From contig CAVCGL010000013.1 of NCBI GenBank assembly GCA_963601915.1, positions 1 to 58,694 of the forward strand: DNA of 58,694 bases, given 5' to 3'. The position numbers and the translations under genes are program-made. The notes below the pieces were generated by a model. The model worked only from the letters and a program-made list of their open reading frames with translations, was not told the origin of the DNA and did not search any database. The first letter of the stretch is position 1, and every line of letters begins with the position of its first letter. Shown one piece after another: positions 35,591-44,876 of the stretch. Source of the stretch: Butyricicoccus_A sp963601915. GTDB taxonomy: Bacteria > Bacillota > Clostridia > Oscillospirales > Butyricicoccaceae.

Positions 35591-36007
35591 TTATGCGTCT
35601 GATACGACTTCAGACGTTTCTACTTGTGAAACATCTGCGCGATCGAATACGACGATGTTGCAGGCAATCAGCAATACAAAACAGAAAACGACGCAGAGCG
35701 CAGCAAGACCGACAACGCGGCAGATGCGCCGATGCCGTCGATTGCGTTCAGCAAGAATGCTGTTGAGCTGAGACAGCTGCCGACTCAATGCGGTTTCATC
35801 CGCTTGTTCTGAAATGGTTTCGCCCAGCAGGTCTGCAACGGTTGTATCTAATTCTTCTGCGAGCCGGATTAACAGGTCTGCATCAGGGACAGAGGTGCCG
35901 CGTTCCCATTTGGAAATCGTTTGGCGGACAACGTGCAGGCGATCTGCCAGTGCCTGCTGAGATAGACCTCGCTGTCGGCGCAGCGTTTTTAGATTCTCTT
36001 GAAACAT
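35591..36007 (-). CDS. XRE regulator with C-terminal transmembrane helix
   Basis: 138 residues: HTH (GLSQQALADRLHVVRQTISK, WERGTSVPD), a short linker, and one membrane helix (VVGLAALCVVFCFVLLIACN). AGGAGGAAG precedes the ATG. It is 79 bases downstream of the ABC exporter gene on the same strand and may regulate it. Confidence 0.85.
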   Translation of the reverse strand: MFQENLKTLRRQRGLSQQALADRLHVVRQTISKWERGTSVPDADLLIRLAEELDTTVADLLGETISEQADETALSRQLSQLNSILAERNRRHRRICRVVGLAALCVVFCFVLLIACNIVVFDRADVSQVETSEVVSDA

Positions 36008-36086
36008 AAAGGACTTCCTCCTATGGATGAATGTATCTCAACCATATCGTATGTAACAGCCGTTGCGCAAGCAATGCAAAGGCACA

Positions 36087-37856
36087 TCACCGCACATCTG
36101 AATACATACTGTATAATTCTTTGTAAATTCCGCCTTTTGCAATCAATTCCTCGTGAGAACCCTGCTCGGCGATGCCGTCCTCGGTGAGGACGAGAATTTT
36201 ATCCGCGCCGCGGATCGTGGTCAGACGGTGGGCAATCGTAAAGACGGTTCTGCCGTGTGCGAGCTTTTCCAATGACTGCTGCACAAGGCGTTCGCTCTCG
36301 TTGTCTAGGGCGCTGGTGGCCTCGTCCAAAATCAGTACCGGAGGGTCTTTCAGGAACACACGCGCAATCGAAATGCGCTGCTTCTGACCGCCGGACAGCT
36401 TGACACCGCGTTCCCCGATAAACGTATCATAGCCGTTGGGCAGAGCGGAGATAAACTCATGGGCACCGGCGAGCTTGGAAGCCTCAATGATTTCCTCACG
36501 CGTGGCTTCGGGTCTGCCGTAGGCGATGTTGTGCAGGACGGTGCCGGAGAACAGATAATTGTCCTGCTGCACCACGCCGATGTGCGAGCGCAGCGAATGC
36601 AGCTGGAGCTTGCGCACATCAACGCCGTCTAATTTGACACATCCACTAGACACATCGTAAAATCGCGGGATTAAATTACAAAGAGTAGTCTTGCCGCCGC
36701 CGGATGGGCCGACAATCGCAATGTTTTGCCCGGCATCGACATGCAGGTTGATGTGTCCGAGCACTTCGCCTGCGTCATCCTCATAAGAGAACGAGACGTC
36801 TTCAAAATCCACCTCGCCGCGCACGTGTTCACAGGGAATGGCATCCGGCGCGTTGGTGATGTCCGGCTGCTCGTCCATGATTTCCAAAAAGCGGTCAATG
36901 CCGGTCATGCCGCGCTGGAACTGTTCCATAAATTCGACAATGCGGCGGATAGAGGTCAACAGCGTTTGAACATACAGCAGATATGCGACGAAATCACCCG
37001 GATGAATGGCACCGTGCAGCAGAAAGACACAGCCGAGCACGAGAACGACGAGATTCATCAAGCCGTCAAATGCGCGGGTGGTCGCCTGAAAGCCGCCCAT
37101 CCAGAAGTAATTGCGCTTTTTGATGTCCAGCCAACGCGCATTGCCCGCTGCAAATTTCTCTTCCTCCGCTTCTTCGCGGGCAAAGGACTTGACCACGCGG
37201 ATGCCGAGCAGAGAATCCTCGACCTGGGCATTGATTTCACCGACTTGCCAGCGGGATTCCTTGAATGTCTCGCGCATTCGCCGGTTAAACTTGTAGCAGC
37301 ACACCAGCATGATTGGCAAAACAGCAAAGGTGAACAGCGTCAGCGGAACATTGACGGACAGCAAAATGGCAAACGACACGATGATTTTGACACCGGCAAT
37401 GAAGAATTCCTCTGGGCAGTGGTGCGCAAATTCGGTGACATCGAATAAGTCCGAGGTGATGCGCGCCATGAGCTGGCCGACCTTGGCATTGGCGTAGTAG
37501 CGAAACGACAGCTTTTGCAGATGATGAAACAGCGTTGTACGCATATCCGTTTCAATTTTCGCACCCATGACATGACCGATGTTCGCCATATAATAGGAGC
37601 CTGCGGTGTCAATGACGCGCAGCACGAAATACAGCACGCCCAATCGGACAATCAGGTTTGCCGTCAGCTCGGAAAGATTGTACTGGGCAAGATTCATGAC
37701 GTACCGGACAATGACCGGCAGCGCCAGCTCGCAGATTGTTGTCAGCGAGGCACAGAACAGATCCAGAATCAGCGTGGGTACATAAGGGCGAAAATACGGA
37801 GCAAAGCGGCGAAACAGCTCCGCTGTGGAACGGGTTCGTCCATGTTTTTCTTTCAA
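36087..37856 (-). CDS. ABC exporter, fused membrane and ATPase domains
   Basis: 589 residues: six transmembrane helices (about 20-320) then an ATPase with GPSGGGKTT, LSGGQKQR and LILDEATSAL. A homodimeric multidrug/lipid-type exporter (MsbA/BmrA group). Start is TTG 37856, with AAAGGA nine bases upstream; no closer ATG fits. The substrate cannot be predicted. Confidence 0.9.
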   Translation of the reverse strand: MKEKHGRTRSTAELFRRFAPYFRPYVPTLILDLFCASLTTICELALPVIVRYVMNLAQYNLSELTANLIVRLGVLYFVLRVIDTAGSYYMANIGHVMGAKIETDMRTTLFHHLQKLSFRYYANAKVGQLMARITSDLFDVTEFAHHCPEEFFIAGVKIIVSFAILLSVNVPLTLFTFAVLPIMLVCCYKFNRRMRETFKESRWQVGEINAQVEDSLLGIRVVKSFAREEAEEEKFAAGNARWLDIKKRNYFWMGGFQATTRAFDGLMNLVVLVLGCVFLLHGAIHPGDFVAYLLYVQTLLTSIRRIVEFMEQFQRGMTGIDRFLEIMDEQPDITNAPDAIPCEHVRGEVDFEDVSFSYEDDAGEVLGHINLHVDAGQNIAIVGPSGGGKTTLCNLIPRFYDVSSGCVKLDGVDVRKLQLHSLRSHIGVVQQDNYLFSGTVLHNIAYGRPEATREEIIEASKLAGAHEFISALPNGYDTFIGERGVKLSGGQKQRISIARVFLKDPPVLILDEATSALDNESERLVQQSLEKLAHGRTVFTIAHRLTTIRGADKILVLTEDGIAEQGSHEELIAKGGIYKELYSMYSDVR

Positions 37857-38042
37857 ATCGGTTCATCCTTTCTAAATATCAAACAAAACTAGCATACAAC
37901 AGGCGCACAGTCTTGGCAAGAGGCAATCGAAAGATACCGGAATATGACAACTTTGTCTATTCAACTGAAAAGAGGTAATTTTTTCAACTCAAAACCGTTA
38001 TCCTGAATAAGGGGAATCGACAAAGGCATGAGGTGAAAATTT

Positions 38043-38285
38043 ATGACAAGCGGAGAGGCAGTACGTTTGCGAATTGAAGAGCTGTGTCAGGAAAATGAGA
38101 TCACAGTGAATAAATTGGCTACGATGAGCGGGATCACACAGTCCACGCTCAACAACATCGTCAGTGGAAGAAATCGAAGCACGACCATTGGAACGATACA
38201 GAAAATATGCGATGGACTGGGGATGACGATTCAAGAATTTTTTGAATCGAATCTGTTCGACCATTTGGAGCAGGAGCTGCGCTGA
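38043..38285 (+). CDS. Small XRE/Cro-C1 regulator
   Basis: 80 residues, a single HTH domain (LATMSGITQSTLNNIVSGRN) with ICDGLGMTIQEFFES at the end. Paralogue of the regulator at 178-420. GAGGTG precedes the ATG; its terminator (38278-38314) overlaps the stop region. Target unknown. Confidence 0.85.
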   Translation: MTSGEAVRLRIEELCQENEITVNKLATMSGITQSTLNNIVSGRNRSTTIGTIQKICDGLGMTIQEFFESNLFDHLEQELR

Positions 38286-38314
38286 CGGAATTTCATTCCG
38301 CTCAGCGCTTTTTT
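38278..38314 (+). terminator. Terminator of the small XRE gene
   Basis: Stem CGCTGA-CGGAAT / ATTCCG-C-TCAGCG followed by T6. Confidence 0.8.
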
Positions 38315-38397
38315 CATGCGTGTCCAAATCTACACGAAAATCTGCGTCAATCTATGGTATAATAAGCAGGACATGCAACAGAGAAAGAAGGGGCGGC

Positions 38398-39450
38398 ATG
38401 AAAAAGCATAGACTGCCGGTGTGGGCGCTGGTCGTGATTGACTTGGCGGCGGGCGCCGCGTGCGTGGGACTGGTGCTGCTGGTGCTGTATGTGCTTCCGC
38501 AGGGCACGGCTGTGTCGCAGCAAGAGACACAGGAAGCGACGACCCAGTTTGCGCTTCCCTCACAGGGCAGCGGCGAGATGACAGGCACAACGGATACAGA
38601 TGCCGGACTCGGTTTTCCGGCGGCGAGCCAGAACAACTGGAGCCATGCGGACACCATTTCACTGGCGGCAGACCAGACGGAGATACAGGCATTTGCACAG
38701 GCGAAAAAGACGAGAAAAACGCTGATTGACGACAAGACAGACCATGCAGAAATCAAAATTGAACAGATTACCTGCACGGTAGATAACCAGCCGGTGGTCT
38801 ATTTTGCGGCGGATGTCTATGTCACATCGACGCAGTATGTCAAAACGGCGTTTGCCAAATCCATGTACGGAAAAAATATTCGGGATTTTGTCAGTGCCAT
38901 GGCGAAACAAAATCAGGCATCGCTGGCGATTTCCGGCGATTCTTACGGTGAGAGCGACAGTGCGTGTGTCATTCGCAACGGCGAAGTGTACAGCGAGGAT
39001 CCGGGCACTTCCGATGTCTGCGTGCTGTTTTCAGATGGCGTGATAAAGACCTACAGTGCCTCGCAGTTTGATGCGGACAGCGTGATTGCGCAGGGCGCTT
39101 GGCAGGCGTGGACATTCGGGCCGTCGCTGCTCGACGGCAGCGGAAACGTGCTGGCATCCTTCCATTCGACGGAATATCTCAACAAAATCAACCCGCGCGC
39201 GGCCATTGGCTATGTTGCGCCGGGACATTATAAATTTGTCGTGGTAGACGGCAGACAGGACGGCTATTCTGCCGGTGTCACCATGTCGCAGCTGGCACAG
39301 CTCATGAAGGAGGAAGGCTGCCAGACCGCGTATAATTTGGATGGCGGAAAATCTGCCGTCATGTATTATAACGGCAAGGCGGTGAGCAAACCGATTGGCG
39401 GCGTCAGCCGAACGATCAGTGACATCATTTATATTCCGGCAGACGAGTGA
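38398..39450 (+). CDS. Secreted phosphodiester glycosidase (NAGPA) family protein
   Basis: 350 residues: an N-terminal signal anchor (WALVVIDLAAGAACVGLVLL), a spacer, and a NAGPA domain (about 140-348) with RAAIGYVAPGHYKFVVVDGR, AYNLDGGKSAVMYYNG and GGVSRTISDIIY. Members remove sugar-1-phosphodiester groups, probably in exopolysaccharide or wall polymers. ATG 38398 follows AAGGGGCGG. Confidence 0.88.
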   Translation: MKKHRLPVWALVVIDLAAGAACVGLVLLVLYVLPQGTAVSQQETQEATTQFALPSQGSGEMTGTTDTDAGLGFPAASQNNWSHADTISLAADQTEIQAFAQAKKTRKTLIDDKTDHAEIKIEQITCTVDNQPVVYFAADVYVTSTQYVKTAFAKSMYGKNIRDFVSAMAKQNQASLAISGDSYGESDSACVIRNGEVYSEDPGTSDVCVLFSDGVIKTYSASQFDADSVIAQGAWQAWTFGPSLLDGSGNVLASFHSTEYLNKINPRAAIGYVAPGHYKFVVVDGRQDGYSAGVTMSQLAQLMKEEGCQTAYNLDGGKSAVMYYNGKAVSKPIGGVSRTISDIIYIPADE

Positions 39451-39461
39451 GGGGAGAACAC

Positions 39462-39656
39462 ATGAAGCTTTTACAGGCGGTACTGCCGCATATTACCATT
39501 GTCCTGTGCATCGTGTTTGTTGTGCTGTGGATTTTGGACTATTTTAATCCCATGATGCATTTCCTGACGGCGGCCTTGCCCAAGGCACTCCTGTTGGTGC
39601 TGCTTGTCAGTGCCGCCGCGACGGCAATTTTGACGGTTGCTTATCAGAGAAAATAA
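39462..39656 (+). CDS. Small two-helix membrane protein
   Basis: 64 residues with two hydrophobic helices (ITIVLCIVFVVLWIL and ALLLVLLVSAAATAILTVAY). GAGGGGAG before the ATG, 11 bases after the glycosidase stop, so it is co-transcribed. Function unknown. Confidence 0.7.
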   Translation: MKLLQAVLPHITIVLCIVFVVLWILDYFNPMMHFLTAALPKALLLVLLVSAAATAILTVAYQRK

Positions 39657-39687
39657 CCATGGATCAGATAAAAAAGGAGGAGTAGGT

Positions 39688-41070
39688 ATGGCATTGCCTG
39701 CCGCATTTGAACAGCGTATGCAGCGATTGCTCGGAGAGGAGTATCCGGCATTTCGTGATGCCTTGGCGCGCCCGCAGGCGCGTGGACTGCGTGTCAGTCC
39801 GCTTAAAATCGCGCCGGAGCAGTTTGCCGCACAGGCACCGTTTGCCTTGACGCCAGTTCCGTGGGCACCGGAAGGATTTTTCTATCCGGATACGCAGCGG
39901 CCGGGACGGCATCCGTATTATGAAGCGGGCGTATATTATATTCAAGAGCCGTCTGCGATGGCGGTGGGAGCCTTGGCGGATGCCAAGCCGGGAGAGCGCG
40001 TGTTGGATTTATGCGCCGCGCCGGGCGGCAAGACCACCCATCTGGCGGGACGGATGCACGGCGAAGGCTTGCTCGTGGCAAATGAGATTCATGCCGGACG
40101 CGCGGCGATTTTGGCGCAGAGCATCGAGCGCATGGGCGTACAAAACTGCATCGTGTGCAATGAGACGCCGGAAAAGCTGGCACAGAAATTCCCGGAGTTT
40201 TTTGACTGCATTGTGGTCGATGCGCCGTGCTCCGGCGAGGGCATGTTCCGCAAGGATGACAATCCGGCACAGAGCGAATGGACGCTGGAGCTTCCGGCAT
40301 TTTGTGCGGCGCGTCAGGCGGAAATTCTGGATCGCGCAGCGGAGATGCTGGCGGGCGGCGGCAGGTTGATTTATTCCACCTGCACATTTGCGCCGGAGGA
40401 AGACGAGGGCACGCTGTCTCGCTTCTTGGAGCGGCATCCGGAATTCACAATGCAGCAGGTGCCGACACCGGAGAAGCTGAGCCCGGCACATCCGGAATGG
40501 GCGGAAAACGGCAATCCGGATACACGCTATGCGTTCCGTCTGTGGCCGCACAAGCTGGACGGTGAAGGGCATTTCGCGGCGGTTCTGCACAAAAATGCAG
40601 GCGACAGACGCGATGCGCCCATATTAAAAGAGAAATACAACAAAAAAGAGCAGGAACAGCTTCGGGCAGCCGAGCAGATGATTGCCGAGCTGGTACATCG
40701 GCTGCCGGAGGGAAAGCTGGTGCTGCGCAAAGATAAGCTGTGGCTGCTGCCGGAGGCGTGCCAGCTGGATGTGTCTGGACTGAAAGTCAAGCGCATGGGC
40801 ATAGAAATCGGCACGCTCAAGAAGAACCGATTGGAACCGGCCCATGCACTGGCTCATGCGCTCGCGCCGGACGATTTTTTACAGGTGTGTAATCTCAACG
40901 CGGCGGACGGCTCCGCGGAGGCGTATCTGCGCGGCGAGACCTTCCCATATGACGGGCAAAAGGGATGGACAGCCGTGGCGGCGGATGGATTTGTCATGGG
41001 CTGGGGCAAGTGCGCGGGCGGCATCATGAAAAACCACTATCCCAAGGGACTGCGTTGGGTCGGAAAATAA
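39688..41070 (+). CDS. rsmF: RsmB/RsmF-type rRNA m5C methyltransferase
   Basis: 460 residues. SAM-binding motif DLCAAPGGKTTHLA, catalytic motifs VVDAPCSGEGMFRKDD and YSTCTFAPEEDEG (the two conserved Cys), and a C-terminal PUA-like/RsmF extension. Modifies cytosine C5 in 16S rRNA; whether it acts at the YebU site is inferred from overall architecture. AAGGAGGAG precedes the ATG. Confidence 0.9.
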   Translation: MALPAAFEQRMQRLLGEEYPAFRDALARPQARGLRVSPLKIAPEQFAAQAPFALTPVPWAPEGFFYPDTQRPGRHPYYEAGVYYIQEPSAMAVGALADAKPGERVLDLCAAPGGKTTHLAGRMHGEGLLVANEIHAGRAAILAQSIERMGVQNCIVCNETPEKLAQKFPEFFDCIVVDAPCSGEGMFRKDDNPAQSEWTLELPAFCAARQAEILDRAAEMLAGGGRLIYSTCTFAPEEDEGTLSRFLERHPEFTMQQVPTPEKLSPAHPEWAENGNPDTRYAFRLWPHKLDGEGHFAAVLHKNAGDRRDAPILKEKYNKKEQEQLRAAEQMIAELVHRLPEGKLVLRKDKLWLLPEACQLDVSGLKVKRMGIEIGTLKKNRLEPAHALAHALAPDDFLQVCNLNAADGSAEAYLRGETFPYDGQKGWTAVAADGFVMGWGKCAGGIMKNHYPKGLRWVGK

Positions 41071-41091
41071 CAGAAAAGAGGACGAGATACG

Positions 41092-41508
41092 ATGAATTCA
41101 TCTGCACAGGCATTTATTGAGCGCTTACAGCGCGGAGACATTCGGTATATGGAAGATGCGCAGCCGGACGGCAGCCATTATGTGGCGGTGGAAGTCGCTG
41201 GCAAGAACGGCAAGCTGTTTAATATTGCCATGGTATTTTCGGCGGACGGCGCGGAATTTGGTATGCGCTGCTATAAGCTGGGACAGGTGCCGACCGAGCG
41301 CGTGCGCCCGATGCTCAAGGTACTCAATCAGCTCAATGGAGATTTCGCATGGGTGCGCTTTTTCATAGATAGCGAGCAGGAGGTTGCCGCTGCGCTGGAT
41401 GCCATTATCACACCGGCATCTGCACCGCGGGTGTGCTGGGAAATGCTCGTTCGTATGTTCAGTGTGCTGGATGCGGCACAGGAGAAAATCAATGACGTAC
41501 TCAAGTGA
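41092..41508 (+). CDS. YbjN-like domain protein
   Basis: 138 residues with the alternating pattern of YbjN/type III chaperone-like folds (GKLFNIAMVFSADGAEFGMR, VRFFIDSEQEVAA). Located 21 bases after rsmF and overlapping the next gene by 17 bases. Function unknown. Confidence 0.6.
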   Translation: MNSSAQAFIERLQRGDIRYMEDAQPDGSHYVAVEVAGKNGKLFNIAMVFSADGAEFGMRCYKLGQVPTERVRPMLKVLNQLNGDFAWVRFFIDSEQEVAAALDAIITPASAPRVCWEMLVRMFSVLDAAQEKINDVLK

Positions 41509-41806
41509 ACCGATACCGGTAGAAAACCAGCAGTTTCAGCCGCTGATGCATCTGCTCTATGTCGAGGAGCCAGATTTTGGCTGCGAGGGCGTGCCGGAGA
41601 ACGGTGCCGTCTGCGGCAGCATCGTCGCAGAGGACGAAGCAGGACGCCGCACGATTCCCATCGAAGAACAGCTGCTGTTTGCCAGCCGGTTGGATGACAA
41701 CACATGGATTGGCACCGTACAGGGAAACCTAATGCTGTTGGACGCAAAAAAACATCTGCTGCCGCTCAATGAAGCGGAGCAGATGTGGTGGAAATCCGTG
41801 AAATAA
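41492..41806 (+). CDS. Hypothetical 104-residue protein
   Basis: Starts inside the end of the YbjN-like gene with GGAGAAAA upstream. Acidic, with YVEEPDFGCEGVPENG and a C-terminal MLLDAKKHLLPLNEAEQMWW. No known domain is recognised. The overlap suggests coupled translation with the YbjN-like protein and possibly a complex. Confidence 0.65.
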   Translation: MTYSSEPIPVENQQFQPLMHLLYVEEPDFGCEGVPENGAVCGSIVAEDEAGRRTIPIEEQLLFASRLDDNTWIGTVQGNLMLLDAKKHLLPLNEAEQMWWKSVK

Positions 41807-41871
41807 AATACAAGAACTGAAAACATCGCCGGAATCTGTGCAGTAGCGCACGGATTTCGGCGATATTGCGT

Positions 41872-43302
41872 TTATGTATGCAGACTCGTCTCTTTTCTGT
41901 TTTGCATGACCGCGTGGATGCCCACAGCCGCCGCAATATACAAAAAGATTTGCGGGAGATAGGCATAGCGCGGCTGGACTTCGATAATTAGAAAGACGCA
42001 GAAAAACGCCATCAGCGTCATATAGGGGAGAATCGTGTCAAATGTGACCCGTGTGTCCTTTCGGCGCAGATGGGAACCGGCACCCCAAAAGGCAAAAAAC
42101 AGCGCACAGAAAAAGACGGTACGATCCAGCTTGCCAGCGTAATCATAGACTTTCATGCCGTTCAGACCGTGCCACGTGACACCGGTATGGTTGATAAAGC
42201 CGAGCGAAGCGCCCAATCCATGAATGCACCAGAGATTTTGAATTTTGGTCAGCATCAGCACAAGCATTTCCGACGGAGAGCAGAAGATGCGGTCGTGAAT
42301 GACCTGTTTTTCTGTCTCCCGTGCCTGCGCGAGCACATCGGCTGGTGTACCGGCGTAATGATATTTTCCGAAGGCATCCATGTCGGCAAACGAATACATG
42401 CCATTGGTATCGTGATTGAAACCGAGGATAAATTTCCATTCCGGCCAGTTGTTGGTGAGACCGTATTGATTGATGCCGGAGGCGGCAATCGCCCAGGAGG
42501 CTGCTGTGTTGCAGATCAAATAGACAACGACTGTGATGACAATGCCGAGCAGCATTTTTTTGTTGTCGCGCAGAGAACGGCGCACGAGCAGCAACAACGC
42601 GGCAGTGCCCAGCAATCCGGCGATAATCACAATGCCCTCCGGGCGCATGATGTTGCCAAACGCCAGACAGATACCGGCGAGCAGCGCGCGCCGAACGGAA
42701 AAGGCATGATCTCCGCCGCTCGTGAGAATATAGATACCGAGCAGAAGAAAGAAGGCGGACACGTGCTGATTGGTCAGGGAACACAGCATGATCGTGGGGA
42801 ACAGCGTCACGAGATACAGCAGAGCTGCTGCCTGTGCCGCGCGCTCCTCGACAAATCGACGCGCAAAGAGATAGATAAACGCATTGATGCCGGAAAGCAT
42901 GAACGCATGAATGAGCTTGATCGCCGCCATGCTGCCGGTGAAACGCAGAATGGTCGCTTCCCACAGGACGAAACCGGTTTGATATGCCCAGCAATAGAAA
43001 TAGTATAAACCGTTTTGAAAACTGAAATCACCGACGGCTGCCTGCTGTGCCGCCTGATACATCGTGGCAAAATCCATCTCCAGCGGGGTCTGCACAGCGA
43101 AAATGGCAATGACATGGACAACGGTGCTTAAAACCAACAAAATCGGCAAAAAATGCGGGATTTTGAAGCGATAGGGAATCAGAATCGCCAGAGCGGCGAG
43201 CAAAATGCCCAAGCCAAAGCCGTTGCAGACGGCGATGAGACCGAACGCGGCAATCACACAGAAAAAGAACAACTTACACAATCCAGTGCTAAACGTTTTC
43301 AT
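41872..43302 (-). CDS. GT-C fold membrane glycosyltransferase-like protein (GT39/PMT group)
   Basis: 476 residues with about eleven transmembrane segments. An acidic residue in the first external loop (EMDFATMYQAAQQ) and the dolichol-mannosyl-transferase-like arrangement are in keeping with lipid-linked-sugar-dependent transferases. AGGAGG lies before the ATG. It follows gtrA and a gtrB-like GT2, which together make and flip a polyprenyl-linked sugar that this enzyme would transfer. Confidence 0.75.
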   Translation of the reverse strand: MKTFSTGLCKLFFFCVIAAFGLIAVCNGFGLGILLAALAILIPYRFKIPHFLPILLVLSTVVHVIAIFAVQTPLEMDFATMYQAAQQAAVGDFSFQNGLYYFYCWAYQTGFVLWEATILRFTGSMAAIKLIHAFMLSGINAFIYLFARRFVEERAAQAAALLYLVTLFPTIMLCSLTNQHVSAFFLLLGIYILTSGGDHAFSVRRALLAGICLAFGNIMRPEGIVIIAGLLGTAALLLLVRRSLRDNKKMLLGIVITVVVYLICNTAASWAIAASGINQYGLTNNWPEWKFILGFNHDTNGMYSFADMDAFGKYHYAGTPADVLAQARETEKQVIHDRIFCSPSEMLVLMLTKIQNLWCIHGLGASLGFINHTGVTWHGLNGMKVYDYAGKLDRTVFFCALFFAFWGAGSHLRRKDTRVTFDTILPYMTLMAFFCVFLIIEVQPRYAYLPQIFLYIAAAVGIHAVMQNRKETSLHT

Positions 43303-43765
43303 ACGGGAACCTCCTGGTTATTCGGATTCTCGGAAAGCAAAAAAGCGCTGACCGATATAGTTGAAGCCGGTGAACAGAACCATGCCGGTCAACATTGAGC
43401 AGTTGTCGCGCAGGGAGACCGCTGCGCGACAACTGCTCAATGTTGACCGCTGGTTTGGCGATGCCGTAGGCGAGCAGATAGCACGCCGCGATATTCAGTG
43501 CGAAACGCAGGGCGGTTGAGCCGACACCATCCTTATTGCCAAAGGTAAATGTCTTGTTGAGAAAATAACTCAAAATACTGGTCAGAATATAATTTGCGGC
43601 AGAGGACACCCAATAGCTGCATCCGGCGAGATTATACAGACCGAACATAATCGCCATGCCGACCAAGGTGTTGACGACACCGACGATGACAAATTTTATC
43701 AGTTTGGCGTCAAAAAACTGCGTGCGCAGCGTAGTAATCAACTTATGCAAAGGGTTTCCTCCCAT
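43289..43765 (-). pseudogene. gtrA: GtrA-family flippase, C-terminus frameshifted by an inverted duplication
   Basis: Four-helix GtrA protein (LIKFVIVGVVNTLVGMAIMF...) normal up to YGIAKPAV. There a 28-base insertion, the inverted copy of the following sequence, shifts the frame. Removing it restores AKPAVSLRDNCSMLTG, followed by the expected last helix VLFTGFNYIGQRFFAF and a stop at 43318-43320, just before the ribosome site of the next gene. As written, the protein loses the last membrane helix and ends in the next gene at 43289. Start could be ATG 43765 or TTG 43750 (better placed after GGGAGGA). Confidence 0.8.
43388..43447. repeat. 26-bp perfect inverted repeat with 8-base loop inside gtrA
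   Basis: Arms 43388-43413 and 43422-43447 are exact reverse complements. This fits a template-switch event rather than a functional terminator, because it lies in mid-gene and causes the frameshift. Confidence 0.9.
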
Positions 43766-44742
43766 TATCCGCGGTAATGCCGTTCATATGGTGCCCACGT
43801 GCGTTCGCTGATGATGTAGCGAGGGCGGTGCTTGGATTCCATATAAATTTTTCCAATGTATTCGCCGATGACGCCGAGAGAAATCAGCTGAATGCCGCCG
43901 ACAAAGCAGACAATACAGGTCGTAGATGCCCAACCGGCGACAGAATGACCGAGAAGAGCCTGTACGATTGCCCAAATGACGCCGATAAAGCTGATAAAGC
44001 TCACAACAGCGCCCAGACCCGCAATCATGCGGATTGGCTTGACGGATAGGCTGGTGATGCCGTCAAACGCGAGCGCGAGCATCTTGCGCAGCGGATAATG
44101 GCTCTCGCCCGCGATGCGCTCCGCGCGCTCGTAGTAAACCTTTGCGCTCGGAAAACCGACGAGCGGCACCATGCCGCGCAGGAAAATATTGACCTCGTGA
44201 AAATCGGCAAAGCTCTCCAGCACGCGCGTGCTGATGAGACGATAATCTGCGTGGTTAAAGACGATCTCTGCACCCATGGCATTCATGACATGATAAAATC
44301 CCTCTGCGGTAAAGCGCTTAAAGAAGGTATCCGTCTTGCGCTTGGAGCGCACGCCGTAAACCACTTCAGCACCCTTCAGGTACTCGTCTACCATGCGATC
44401 CATCGCGTTGATGTCGTCCTGTCCGTCGCAGTCAATGGAAATGGTGATGTCGCATTTGTCCTTTGCTTCCATCAGACCGGCGAGAACGGCGTTCTGGTGG
44501 CCGCGGTTGCGGCTCTGGCTGATGCCGATATAATGCGGGTCTTTGCGGGCAAACTCGCAGATGAGCTGCCATGTGCTGTCTTTGGAGCCGTCGTTGACGA
44601 AGCAGACACGGCTCTGATCGCTGATTTTTCCGGCTGCGGCAAGGCTGTTGATTTTGTCTAAGAACAGCGGCGCCGTGACCGGCAATACAGCTTCTTCGTT
44701 ATAACAGGGAATCACGATCCATAATAACGGTTTGTTTTCCAT
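43765..44742 (-). CDS. GtrB/DPM1-like polyprenyl-phosphate glycosyltransferase
   Basis: 325 residues: GT2 domain (IPCYNEEAVLPV, VNDGSKDST, DCDGQDD) and two C-terminal transmembrane helices. Transfers a sugar to undecaprenyl phosphate on the inner face; GtrA-type proteins then flip it. ATG 44742 follows GTGAGG. Its TAA overlaps the gtrA ATG as TAATG. Confidence 0.9.
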   Translation of the reverse strand: MENKPLLWIVIPCYNEEAVLPVTAPLFLDKINSLAAAGKISDQSRVCFVNDGSKDSTWQLICEFARKDPHYIGISQSRNRGHQNAVLAGLMEAKDKCDITISIDCDGQDDINAMDRMVDEYLKGAEVVYGVRSKRKTDTFFKRFTAEGFYHVMNAMGAEIVFNHADYRLISTRVLESFADFHEVNIFLRGMVPLVGFPSAKVYYERAERIAGESHYPLRKMLALAFDGITSLSVKPIRMIAGLGAVVSFISFIGVIWAIVQALLGHSVAGWASTTCIVCFVGGIQLISLGVIGEYIGKIYMESKHRPRYIISERTWAPYERHYRG

Positions 44743-44876
44743 AAAATGCCTCACGATCTTTTTTACATCAAGATAAAATGAACTGTTTTTTAGTATAGCA
44801 CAGGCGTATCCGGCTGACAACGAGCAGGATGCACACAAAAAACAAGATGCAGAGCACTGCATCCTGTCAGGCTTTG

